Assembly (NCBI GenBank): GCA_019828545.1
Contig: JACVRA010000054.1
Span: forward strand, 62,875 to 126,874
Length of the DNA stretch: 64,000 bases
Direction of reading: 5' to 3'
Source: Paracamarosporium sp. OC-R06-R3
Lineage: Eukaryota; Ascomycota; Dothideomycetes; Pleosporales; Didymosphaeriaceae
Shown: positions 1 through 10,250 of the stretch, in pieces
Layout of the letters: every line of letters begins with the position of its first letter
Position numbering within the stretch: position 1 is the first letter of the stretch
The notes under the pieces: generated by a model
Database searches by the model: none
What the model was told of the DNA's origin: nothing
What the model saw: the letters and a program-made list of their open reading frames with translations, nothing else
Program-made: the position numbers and the translations under genes

Positions 1-2
1 AT

Positions 3-176
3 GGCCACGGCACCGCACTCACTTTCTTTTGTTGCGGTCGCTGGGGCGGCGTCTGGAACGACATCACACAGGACTGTGAAGCAGACAGTATCAGCACCCG
101 CTTCGCCGGTTTCGCTGGTTGCTGCCGTCAGATGAATACGAAGTCTGATTGTGGCTGTTCCATTGGATGTTACTAG
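3..176 (+). CDS. C-terminal fragment of a cysteine-rich protein (5' end outside window)
   Basis: The frame is open from the window edge to a TAG at 174-176, giving 57 residues. Eight cysteines are packed into it (FFCC, TQDC, GCC, SDCGC, IGC), and glycine and tryptophan are common. Such spacing is usual in secreted, disulfide-bonded fungal proteins, but the signal peptide would lie upstream and is not visible. The protein ends just after the last Cys-Tyr. I do not recognise the family. The coding call rests on cysteine pattern and open frame only; it could be the last exon of a longer gene. Confidence 0.45.
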   Translation, partial: GHGTALTFFCCGRWGGVWNDITQDCEADSISTRFAGFAGCCRQMNTKSDCGCSIGCY

Positions 177-1497
177 GTACATGTGTTACGAGATACGAAG
201 GGGGTGGGGGTTGTAGCTGGTGAGGAAGGGAGAGCAGTCTTCGAAGTATTGACGCTATATCTTAGATATTAGAGATGATTATTTAAGATACAATCGGTAC
301 GACTGAATGCTGTTTGTCGGTCTTTATCTCAGGAAGGTATCGGGCTGGGGTTTAATCCTGTGGAGGAAGAACAACTAGGATAAAGTAGCGTGACATTTAA
401 TAAATAGAATAGAACATCATTCCTATCTGTTCTTGATCAATTATCACTGTCCATGTCTTCCTTAGACGCAGTCAATAAATCGGAACCCACCGTAACATGC
501 GTCATTCATCGACGCCTCACCTTTGCCCGGCTGAGCATGTTCTTGCCATGTGCCTTTGCGACATGACATGCTTGATTACATTTAAACTCACAGTTGCAAT
601 CACCTTTTCGGATGGCCATTTATGCATGTGAAAGGAATGAATGCAAAGCCTTGAGTGAACCTATGGCGGTCGAGATAAGCTCCAAGCTTACAATCGGGAA
701 GTGGGGTCTGGCCCCACAAAGCCCAACAATATGCACTATTCCAACACGGGTGAACGGGTGCAAGTAATTATCTCTGAAATGTGTTATTACAAGGTTCGTT
801 TCTCCATTACTGCAGCATCATATCAGATACGTGAAACGCCAAATCTTCTGGGTCTAGTGAGTGTTTCTCTCCTCTCTCGATGCTCGCTCTTTCCTGTACC
901 TTTCTCGTCTAAATGATGACATGGGTCGTTCCGTTCCGCTCTACCGACTGTGTCTCGTTCCGCATATAAGCAGTGGTCGCTGCAGTCAGCCTGGCGCCGG
1001 TTATATGTCGACGCGAATGCCACCAAAGTGAGCTTATTCTACCAATTTCTCGGGTTTCTGCAGATTTCGTTCTTCAGAAGCGCTGAGAAGCTGGCAGAGC
1101 TGGCAGTCGTGCCTGTTAGGGGTTGTTTTGCGAGCCATGAACCCGATACACTATCCACACCGATTACGATCCACCCGGAATGGCGGGGCGTAACTGACCG
1201 GGAACTCGTTTCTCGGCGCGTGTGCGGTGTGACGAACAATCATCAATAGAAATACCAAGAATCTTCTCAGGTCGCGCGATTGGTTGGTTCTTCCCGGCTG
1301 AAAGGTCTTTAATAGATCTACCGGCAGGGCGAGAACAGCCCTAAATACAGGGGATCGTACGTCGTGCATGAGCAACACTATACGAAGCTTAGAGCTGCAG
1401 AAGCTATGGACTTGCTACAAACGTATAAAGAGAGCTGACAGGAACCATAAGGAGCCAGTCATCGTGGTGGGCAAACCACTCGCTGAATTTTACCGCA
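177..1497. other. intergenic, no gene seen
   Basis: About 1.3 kb between the cysteine-rich fragment and the GMC oxidoreductase. Short frames occur on both strands, but none has a convincing start, composition or splice partner. The last few hundred bases should hold the promoter of the oxidoreductase. Confidence 0.5.
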
Positions 1498-3499
1498 ATG
1501 GCTCCTTTACTATCGCTTGCACCTGGTCTCGCATATATCATACTTCTGGGTCTTTCTTCTGCAGCTCTACTAGATATAAACAACAAGACCTACGAATACA
1601 TTGTCGTTGGATCTGGTCCCGGAGGTGGACCTCTTGCAGCAAATCTTGCAAGAGCAGGGCACTCCGTGCTTCTTCTCGAAGCTGGAGATGATCAAACAGA
1701 GAACCTGAACGTTTCACAATGGGTCAATTTCAATGCCGCGGGAAATGATCCAGCGACAAGATGGGACTTCTTTGTAAAGCACTCAGACGATGCAGCTCGA
1801 GAAGCCCGATACCTCCATCGCACATGGAGGAAAACAGATGGTGGTTTCTATGTTGGTGTTGATCCCCCAGCCGGAGCAAAGCCACTTGGAATCTACTACC
1901 CCCGCGCTGGAACACTGGGTGGATGTGCTATGCACAACGGATGCTTGACAATGGTAAGCCATCACATGGATCTATTCAGTTCAATAACTGAATCGAATGA
2001 CGTAGAATCCCAATGATGTAGACTGGAATGACATTGCGGAAACCACTGGCGACGAGTCGTGGTCGGCAGAGAACATGCGCAAATACCTCGTCAAGCTCGA
2101 AAAGGCACATTATAACAGCACCTCTGTGCATGGTCATGATGGTTGGCTTGACACCACCATGCTTGATTCCGGATACACGGGATTTGAGGATGCAAGGGAG
2201 CTGACTACCCTCGCTGCCCAAGCTGCAGGCTTCAAAGCATCTGATACCACCAGCCTACTCACCCGTGATATGAATGGCAACCAACCAAATCGCGACAATC
2301 TCGTTGGTCCTTTCGGAGGCGTTAGTCATATTAATCCGAACGGGCGCCGTTCATCTCCAGGATACTACGTCCGCGACACTGTAGCCGAAAACAAGTACCC
2401 ATTGACTCTCTCGCTTGATACCTTGGCCACCAAAATTATCTTCAAGAGTACTGGTACTAACCCGAGGAAGAAGGCCGCCGGTGTCGAATACCTACAAGGC
2501 AAATCTCTTTACTCAGCTGATCCTCGGTCCAACGCAAACGTCACCGGGAAACCAGGCAAAGTCTACGCCTCCCGTGAAGTAATAATCTCAGGCGGTGCCT
2601 TCAACACACCTCAACTACTCTTGCTATCCGGTATTGGTCCTCGTAGACAGCTGGAAAAATTCAAGATCCCAATCATTGCTGACCTTCCTGGTGTGGGCCA
2701 ACAAGTCGCCGATAACTATGAAGCGGGCATTTTATCCCTCGCGAGCCGCTCCGTTAACGTCGGTCAGAATATCTTCCCGAACTTTTTCAAGAGCAGTGTC
2801 GGTAAGATACGTGACATCTATATGTGGTGCGGGAACTTCGCTTTCGAAGGGTTCTGGCCTGGCTTCCCTAATATCCCAGAGAAGAACTTCACGGGGGATT
2901 ATGGGCCACGTGAGTACGAATGCGCACTTGTGCATATGAACCCTAGAAGTCAGGCTGGTACCATCGAACTGCAGTCGACCAATCCGCGAGATGTTCCTGC
3001 CATCAATCTCAATTTCTTCAAAGCAGGTGCGGATCAAGATTTGACGGCCATATTGGAAGGGGTAGAATGGGTAAGGTCTTGGCTGTCGAAAGTCAATGCC
3101 TCCGACGCAAACTCACTTGCCCCGTTCGAAGAGAAGCATCCTTGTGAAGGTACAATCGGGAAGCAAAATTGCACTGCAGCGGCGCAGAAGACCTACATCA
3201 AGGAGCAAGCGTATAGTCACCATGCTTCTAGTAGCGCTCGCATTGGCGCGGATGATGACAGGTATGCCGTTTTGGATAGCGAGTTCAAAGTAAGGAAGGT
3301 CGCTGGGTTGAGAGTTGTGGATGCAAGCTCGTTTCCGAAGGTTCCCGGTGGTAAGTCTACTATGAACGAAAGATGACCAATTACGATTCAAAGCTAACAT
3401 TTCACAGGTTTCCCAGTGCTTCCAACCATGATGATTAGTGAGAAGGCTACCGACGTAATCCTGCAAAGATTGGCTGACGACCAGTTGAAGGTCAGATAG
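1498..3499 (+). CDS. secreted GMC-type FAD-dependent oxidoreductase (3 exons)
   Basis: Exons 1498-1953, 2006-3350 and 3408-3499 give 630 aa. Introns are 52 and 57 nt with GT-AG ends. The N-terminus is a signal peptide (hydrophobic stretch to about residue 23). The FAD-binding GxGxxG motif follows as GSGPGGGPLAANLARAG near residue 38, and the second conserved block is YPRAGTLGGCAMHNG. The C-terminal block has the family His in YSHHASSSARIG and the VVDASSFPKVPG motif. GMC enzymes oxidise alcohols or sugars and pass electrons to O2 or other acceptors; secreted fungal ones (CAZy AA3) often supply H2O2 or electrons during plant-wall attack. The segment after the intron reads GFPVLPTMMISEKATDVI, so the second catalytic His/Asn of the textbook enzymes is not at its expected place. 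Substrate cannot be inferred. An AA9 LPMO lies 2.7 kb downstream. Confidence 0.93.
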
Positions 3500-3760
3500 G
3501 TCAAAACTGTCAACTGAAGGACGTATTACATATGGGCACATCGAAGCTAGTAACACGTCAAATGTACTTCTCTATATCTCAAGTCAACGAGAGTATATTG
3601 TCGCAAGCTAATACCATCGTTGTTCCAATGCAATCCGCCCCTCTTCGTTAGCTCTGGTCACACTCTTCCCTCTCAGTTCCACTCAACGATCATCAAATCA
3701 TAATTCGATACTCATCCCCTGGATCTCCAACTATATTATCGCCATTCCGACTTCCTCCTT

Positions 3761-4970
3761 CTAATTCTGATTGCCCTTGTTTCCCTTCTGGTTAGTGATA
3801 GTGTTACCACTGGCTGTGTTTCCAGTCGCTTGGTTTCCATTAGTTGCCGTACCATTCGCAGCGTTCGCCGAGTCATCCAGATTCGCGTTAGCAATATTCT
3901 GATCAGTGTTCGAGTTCGCGTTCCCGTTCCCGTTCCCAGTTCCAGCGGTATTAGCATTTCCAGCATTGTTCGCGTTCGCAGCTCCGGTATTGGCATTACC
4001 AGCCCCGTTGGCGTTTGCATTTCCAATGTTTGCGGAATTAGCATTGCCAGCTCCTCCAGCGTTTGCAGCGTTTGCAGCGTTTGAGTTCCCGGCATTCGCG
4101 GCATTTCCATTAGCATTCGCAGCGTTGCCATTAGCATTAGCGTTTCCATTGAGGTTATCCCCGTTCGCGTTTGCTGCATTGTTGTTGTTGTTGTTCGCCG
4201 CGTTACCTCCTGCTGCATTGCCTGCTGCATTGCCCGCTGCAGCGTTGTTGGCTCCTGAGCTAAGTCAGTATCCGATCGTCAAACGAGTTTGGGTATAGCT
4301 TACCTGCAGCTCCGGCATTCCCAGCACCTGCTGTATTGGCATTCCCAGCATTGTTGTTGTTGTTCGCATTTGCAGTGTTACCACCACCAGCGCCTCCTGC
4401 GGCGTTATTGGCTCCTAAACATCGTCAGCTTTAGATCGGCCACTTCAAACGGACTTCGCAGAACTTGCCAGCACCGCCTGCTCCACCCGCTCCATTCGTG
4501 TTCGCACCATTGTTGTTGTTGTTTCCATTCCCAGCGTTTCCCCCGGCTGCGTTGTTTGCAGCAGCTCCTCCAGCAGCATTGTTGGCCCCTGAATAATGTC
4601 AACCTTTAGTCAAATCACTGTTATGACCGAACTTACCGGCACCGCCAGCCGCCGCCGCCCCTCCTGCTGCTCCTGCTCCGCCAGCACCTCCAGCGCCACC
4701 ACCATTTCGCTTCCCCTTTCCACCACGTTGACGCGCTATCAAAGAGACATCGACGCTCCGGGCAGCGTTCAAGCAATCTCGAGCAACATTTGCGGAACCA
4801 CCCTGCATATGTGAGATTAGTACCTTGCACCTGACAGACTTCTGGTCTGATTTCCTTACAACGTATCGGCGAGCCACATCCGTGTTGTCAAAGTCGACTT
4901 GCTCAGTCAAGGCTGGCTGAGCAGCAAGAAGGCCCAAAACCAAGGCTTGTGTAGCTGTAGAGAAACGCAT
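3761..4970 (-). CDS. secreted Asn/Ala/Gly-rich low-complexity protein made of duplicated exons
   Basis: Five exons read in one frame: 4860-4970, 4637-4802, 4469-4588, 4304-4414 and 3761-4254, giving 333 aa. Residues 1-24 form a signal peptide (MRFSTATQALVLGLLAAQPA). A short unique region with RQRGGKGKRN follows, then Gly/Ala and Asn/Ala repeats up to the stop after QKGNKGNQN. Exons 3 and 4 are 120 and 111 nt, both phase 1-1. Exons 3, 4 and 5 each open with the same residues, GANNAAGG or GANNAAAGN. The introns are 57, 48, 54 and 49 nt; the third uses a GC donor (gcaagt) instead of GT. This suggests tandem exon duplication and then trinucleotide slippage in the last exon. No enzymatic domain is visible. 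The likely role is a cell-wall, matrix or effector-like protein, which is inference only. The antisense strand also shows long open frames; these are shadows of the repeat. Confidence 0.75.
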
Positions 4971-6170
4971 GATGGTAATAAAAATAAAGAATAAAGCTGA
5001 TGCAGCTGTCCGGCAGTGAAGTAAAGAATAAACTATTAGAAGATCTTGTAGAAGGCAACTAATGAAACTGAAGACACCTTGACCAGAAGGCTATTGAAAA
5101 GACAGTTGCGGTGTAAAATGGTTTGCAGATTTGGTGGAAACCTGAATCTCTTATGTATTCTCTGGGGGATAGTCAAGATGTCTGTCGGTTCACATCATCA
5201 TCGATTTCAAACGGCGGACGGCTTTCGCTCCGCTCATTACGCAAGCCATCGCTTGCCTGTAACGTGTTAGGACTCGCCCAGATGTCGCCATTAACGAGCC
5301 GCAAACACTCCAGGCCGTCTGAAGGTATACTCGGCGAATCACCAAACCTTAAGGTGCTGATCGGTTGCAGCCTGACCCGCAGCACTTCCCTGGCATGTAT
5401 GCCCCATGAGAACAACTGCACGAGTATCAGAGACAGAGTGCGGGGACTTTACTCAGGTCATGATGGCTCCCGCAACAGAAAAGCGGACAGTAGCATTTGG
5501 CTAGGAATTGGACTATTCCGAAACCCGCATGTTACAGGCGCTATACGAGTCGAATATCGAGATCCAACGATCTTTGACATGTTTCCAGGCTAAGTCGGTA
5601 TTAGAGCGACAGCGCTTCTAACACAACCGTGACAAACGTTGGTGTTACGGCTGTCGAACCGGAAGTGTGGAGCCACCCTGGACGTCGTACTGTGGGGTAC
5701 AGACGATCATTCGCGGGTTCTGTAACGACGCCAGTCGCAAACATGCCAAGATAGAACAGCATGCACGTCTAGCACCCGCTTTTGTGATGGTGGGTATTGT
5801 TCAAGCCCTTACTCGTTCGAGCGATTGGGGAATTAAAAGTCGGGATGGTTTTGTCCAGATCGGTCTCGCCCAGAATACTGAAGCGCAAGTCCAACTTTGT
5901 CTGTGACAAATCTTGAAAGTTTCTATCTTATGTGTTTGTGCTAGGTATGTGCTTGCGCGCGTCTCATTACGCGTCAATGGCTCGGATACTTCACGAGCCA
6001 TTTCGTGGTTATTTCTTGCTAGACATCTTTCATTGTACAGTGCAGGAGGGTCATTGCTCGTTGTCACGTTTGGTGTGTGGATTTTCAAATTGTATATATG
6101 AAACCGCAATCATCAAAACTTCATTAAATAAATAATTCTATACCTTTCTAGAGATAACCGTCGCATTTAT
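4971..6170. other. intergenic, no gene seen
   Basis: 1.2 kb. A 156-codon open frame at 5123-5593 (+) starts at TTG and has unstructured composition, with no neighbouring exon that joins it; I do not call it. The region includes the promoter of the low-complexity gene and the 3' flank of the AA9 gene. Confidence 0.45.
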
Positions 6171-7056
6171 CTAACCAGTCCACAGGGTCGGTCCCGGCAT
6201 GGCATAGCTGGTGATAGTCGTGTACGGGTTCATCAGGATTCCGGGGTCATTCGACTTGTAAAGCGCTGTGCCTAGCGTGCCAGCGGGAAGAGTCTTCGTT
6301 CCTGACCCCGTAACGGCAATGTTGAAGCACTGCGGGTAGTTCTGTGCGCCGTTTACAGAGTTGGCTCCGTGTAGGCTATCAACTCGTCAGCAACTTGATT
6401 ATTTGGAAAGGTGCCAATCGATTCAACTTACGCGATTATCTCATGTCTGAAGACATAGTTGCCAGCCTTGAGCGAAGAAGGCACAGTCAACGTCCACTTC
6501 CCGCCCTGGCTAACCAACTTCTGGCTTGCCCACACCTGGCTCGAGTAATCGATGCCCTCGGCCTGGATCTTAACCCATTGCAGGTTCGTTTTGACCACCT
6601 TTGAGCAATCACCGTTGCATGCAGCGACGTATCCCAAGATGGGGCCGTACGGGTGTGGCCACGCGTTAGGGCCCCAAGAGAACGTCAGGGAACCGCCGGC
6701 CTTCACGGTCGCGGTGATGGCACCAGGAGCAGAGTTCTTGTGGCAATTGATGTCGGCCGTACTGTAAGCATCGGGGGCGACAAAACCGGAGTCGAGATTC
6801 TCGGCGTACCAAGCGGCGATATTGGGGAAGGACCCGGTGTTCACTTTTTGGTAGTAGTAGTCCACTGGTCGAAATTAGCCACATGCTCTGGTTAGGGAGT
6901 TGTACTCAGTTTTGTTCAAAGGCGAAAAGGGGCGTAATCGGCAGACGTACGCAAGAAACCCTGGTTGTTACTTCCATCAGTCGTGAAGTTGTTGACAAAA
7001 CCATGGCCCATGACCGAGGCGGCGAAGCCCGCAACAACAGCAAAGACTGCCTTCAT
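6171..7056 (-). CDS. AA9 lytic polysaccharide monooxygenase (3 exons)
   Basis: Exons 6951-7056, 6432-6864 and 6171-6375 give 247 aa; introns are 86 and 56 nt. Residues 1-17 are a signal peptide that ends right before His18 (VMG|HGFV). Cleavage there leaves the N-terminal histidine that forms half of the copper brace. The second brace histidine is expected at H77 (INCHKNSAPGA). The late motif H182-x8-Q191-x-Y193 (LHGANSVNGAQNYPQC) supplies the axial Tyr and outer-sphere Gln of the AA9 family. C76 and C196 are in place for the conserved disulfide. AA9 enzymes cleave cellulose or xyloglucan oxidatively outside the cell, using H2O2 or O2 and an electron donor. There is no CBM1 module; the protein stops shortly after the catalytic domain. 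The secreted GMC oxidoreductase nearby is a possible redox partner. Confidence 0.96.
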
Positions 7057-7885
7057 TGTTTCGTGCTATCGAAGAGACTCAACTGATTTCCTGCCGATCG
7101 CTGAAGATCCTATGGCCGCGGCCGCTTTATACAATTCCTTTCTCCCGACATGGAAAGCGCCGGCACGTTTACTGGCGGGTTCCATGAAACCTGGTATTGG
7201 GGGCGTGACCTTGCCAAAACACCACGCCTAGGCTACATCAGAACTTGGGTATATGAGGGTTGTGTGAAAATGCGGCTGATGATGCGCGCCCATTTGTGGG
7301 AATTTGTGGGGTATCGCGTGGTGTTGGTCGCTAGGAAATGCAAGCCGGCACTTAATTAATATACTAGGGGTACTTAATATAACAACGGGTTTCGCGACCA
7401 CATATTAGATTTAAATGTAGACTATTTGGTAGAGCTAGGCTTAAAACGGAACGGAGCATGATCCTCCTTGTTCTTGGGAGTTGCCTAGGTACTTGCGGTT
7501 TGCTTCTTCCTTCAGAACGAAGACCGATTCTGCGATGGAACTCGTAAGCAACACCCATCATGTTGCGATATTGGTGCCCAACGGATAGCGCTCGTGGACT
7601 TCTGTCGGATATGAGTAACCCTGATCGATGAGAATGTTCCTCGCTTGTTGGGGGAATAATATGAAGGATCGTTATATGAACACCTACGTCACGGATAGCT
7701 TCTTGGCGCGAAGAAGAGCAGATGCGAAAAGTGCGGTGTGTATTAGTAACTGAAGACGCACTAGATCATCGCATGTATGAGAAGTCTTCTACTTACACGT
7801 CGATGAGTTTTACAATCATGATGTCTCTTACCCCAAGACACGGAGATCCAGCCCTTACTCAAAAACCAATCAAGCGTGTTCACCA
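7057..7885. other. intergenic, no gene seen
   Basis: 829 bp upstream of the AA9 gene and downstream of the acyltransferase gene. No coding frame or RNA gene could be supported. It should hold the AA9 promoter; no cellulose-regulator site could be assigned with confidence. Confidence 0.5.
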
Positions 7886-9891
7886 TCATGCACTTTTCCC
7901 CAATCCACCCACCCCTCCAAGTACACCAGCACCCTTCGACCCCTTCTGAAACTCCTTCATCTTCTCCCTCACTGCCGTCTTTATGTCGAATCCCTGCATC
8001 ACGCTCCCTCTTCGCCTCCTCTCCTCGATCTCCTGTTTAACTTCCCTCACAATCTCCTCAACCTCTGCCTCAGGATCGTCTGCAATACCAAGCGTGGGGG
8101 CTTTTCGCACGCTCGAAGCGTTACTGTTCACACTTAATGCTGATTGTCTGCGCTTCAGATCCGCCTCGACTTCCTCTTTCGCTACCTTCTCAATATTATC
8201 GGTAGAAGATGTGGGCTGGCGGGCAGCCTGCATCTTTTGCAGGTGTCGGCGGATGGGAAGGGAGCGAGAGAATATGGCAAATGACGCGGCGACGCCAACA
8301 AGGGTATAGAAGTAGACGCGTGACCAGACAAGCATAGTACCGCTGAAGGAGAGTAATATGAACGGGGCTACTGTGTAGGCGAAGACTACTTGCGTAAGGA
8401 GCCAGGTGAAAGCGTCATAATATCTTTTTGAAGGTAGAGGCGTTTTACCATCAGGTGTCATGAAGAGTGGACGGATGAGTCGGCGGGCATCTACGAGTGA
8501 TGTCAGTGGTTAATCTTAGTTATTGCAAATGTATACAAGGTGAACAAACTTTTTGCGATGGTCTGAAGGAGCGAGGCAAGCACGAAGGCAAGATAGTATC
8601 CAGGAAAGAAGCCATGCCAGAACGCACTGGTAACGAAAGTCGCGAGCGTCGCTCGGAAGCCGGGTTTCTTGCCCTTTGGAGTAACACGCAGGTACATATA
8701 GTTCCGCAACCAGTTGTTGGTATTGATATTCCATCCACCAAGGAATGCTCGCGTGTTCTGGGCAAGCTCAACTTCCATAGGTTTAATGTTGGTGAGACGA
8801 TCCCATTTTGCTCGACCGGTCGCAGGATCAATGCCATTATAGCCAATTCCAGCCAAGACACATCCACCTTCAGAGAGACTCCAGACACCGTAGTACTTCA
8901 TGCGTACCGTAAGGCCCAGCATATACAGAAGCCAGATGCGGCGCAGGAATCCATATTTGAGGAATTCATCTGATAAGTAAAAGTCGATGGGATACCATGA
9001 TGAAAACTTTAGGAAGGCAAAGATCCAAAGAGAGCCAATGACTCCTTTGATAGTGGCTGGGGTTCCGCTTCGAGGAATTTTACGCTTCTTGCGGGTTGGT
9101 GGTGCTTTCGAAGGATCAACTCCTGGTGGAAGTGTAAACATAGTAGTGCTGATATAGCGGCTGTAGTCGCAGTAGTCGAATGCAGGACCGGCCATCAGAG
9201 CGGGGAAGAACAAAAAGTATCCAGTATAGTCCAGCAGGCTCGGAAGAGTCCGAATAGCGTGTTCTTTTTGGAAGTCAGAAAGCTCGGATTCCGGAAGCCG
9301 ACCGTCTTGAACGTTCCAACAGAAGGCAGTGAGTTTCATGACCATGACCATTTGGGCACCAGTTATATCCGCGACTGATGGGTCGTTCATTCGTTGACGT
9401 TGGATGTGACTAACAGACATATGACCCATGAGGAAGACGAAACTGATCCATGGCATAAAAGGAGAGTCGATTTTGGCAGCGATGAAGTAGGCACCATAGG
9501 CGCTTATTGCTAATGTCAAAAGACCATCCCAAAGATCAAAAAGGCCGACGAGGTAGAAGAGAGACACACTTGATGAGATTAGTTCAACCAATGGCTAAAA
9601 GTATAAAGAAAGGGTGATTACGTTATTATGAAAAGGTTCTTTTGCCATGGTGCTTTATCGGGTATGCGCTTGAGGACTGCAGCAAGTGGGAAAGAGAGGT
9701 AGAAGGTAAAGACAAGTTTCACTGCATAGGATCAGCTGTGAAGCATGCAGGTGGTGGCAAGGCTACCTACACTCGTCTGCAGAAGTCCCAAGCGAGCTGC
9801 CAACATATTCAAAAGCTGTGTGGTAGTGATTAGCGATTTAAAACCGTCCATGTCCATAGCGGAACATACGCGCATTGATGTATGGTAGCAT
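7886..9891 (-). CDS. ALE1: MBOAT lysophospholipid acyltransferase (ALE1/LPT1 type)
   Basis: Exons 9870-9891, 9771-9815, 9622-9721, 8550-9568 and 7886-8490 give 596 aa; introns are 54, 49, 53 and 59 nt. The start MLPYIN is typical of the family and is followed by a run of membrane segments. The MBOAT catalytic histidine is H374 in FWHGFFPGYY, and the upstream conserved Asn lies in WNINTNNWLRNYMY. The enzyme re-acylates lysophospholipids in the ER (Lands cycle). After the last membrane span a cytosolic tail of about 130 residues is highly charged, with Glu/Arg-rich helix (EEIVREVKQEIEERRRR), and ends in a Gly-rich stretch. The first exon is only 22 nt, so its join rests on the MLPYIN/PFE family match. 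It is divergent from the CWC27 gene, with 359 bp between the start codons. Confidence 0.94.
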
Positions 9892-10250
9892 ATTGGAAGT
9901 CGGTGCTAATGCAGGTGAGAGCCGATGACGCAACGTAGGGCTGAGAGGATGGGGTGGACGAGAGAAATAGTTATTGTAGTAGGAAGATCCGCATGATACC
10001 AGCTAGGAGGATGCCTGATTGTGTCTTGAGTGTTGATGCAAGTCCCAAGCAAAAGCGTCGAGCAAGACACTTGTGGACTGTGACGTCGGGCCACATGGCG
10101 AGCGAAATCGGGCGGGCGCCATACCGGAAGCAGCACTAGCGCAAACCGTGGGCGGTCAAGGCGCGTTCACTGGCAGAATTTCAGTCGCAAACATCACGAG
10201 GCAAAGCACATGCGCATCCGCCGCGCCCGGGGGAATCCGTCGCTGACACG
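9892..10250. promoter_or_regulatory. divergent promoter between ALE1 and CWC27
   Basis: 359 bp between the two start codons. The half next to CWC27 is GC-rich. No TATA box is clear. Both genes are housekeeping, so a shared constitutive promoter is likely (inference). Confidence 0.5.

Noticed and set aside
3736..4230. Long minus-strand frame rich in Thr, Met, Arg and Leu, and plus-strand frames rich in Val, Ser, Ala and Phe over the same stretch
   Set aside because: All are out-of-phase readings of the GCN/AAY codon repeats of the real minus-strand gene, which alone joins to a signal peptide through proper splice sites.
5123..5593. 156-codon plus-strand frame
   Set aside because: It starts at TTG, has Ser/Arg-rich random-looking composition, and has no domain or splice partner.
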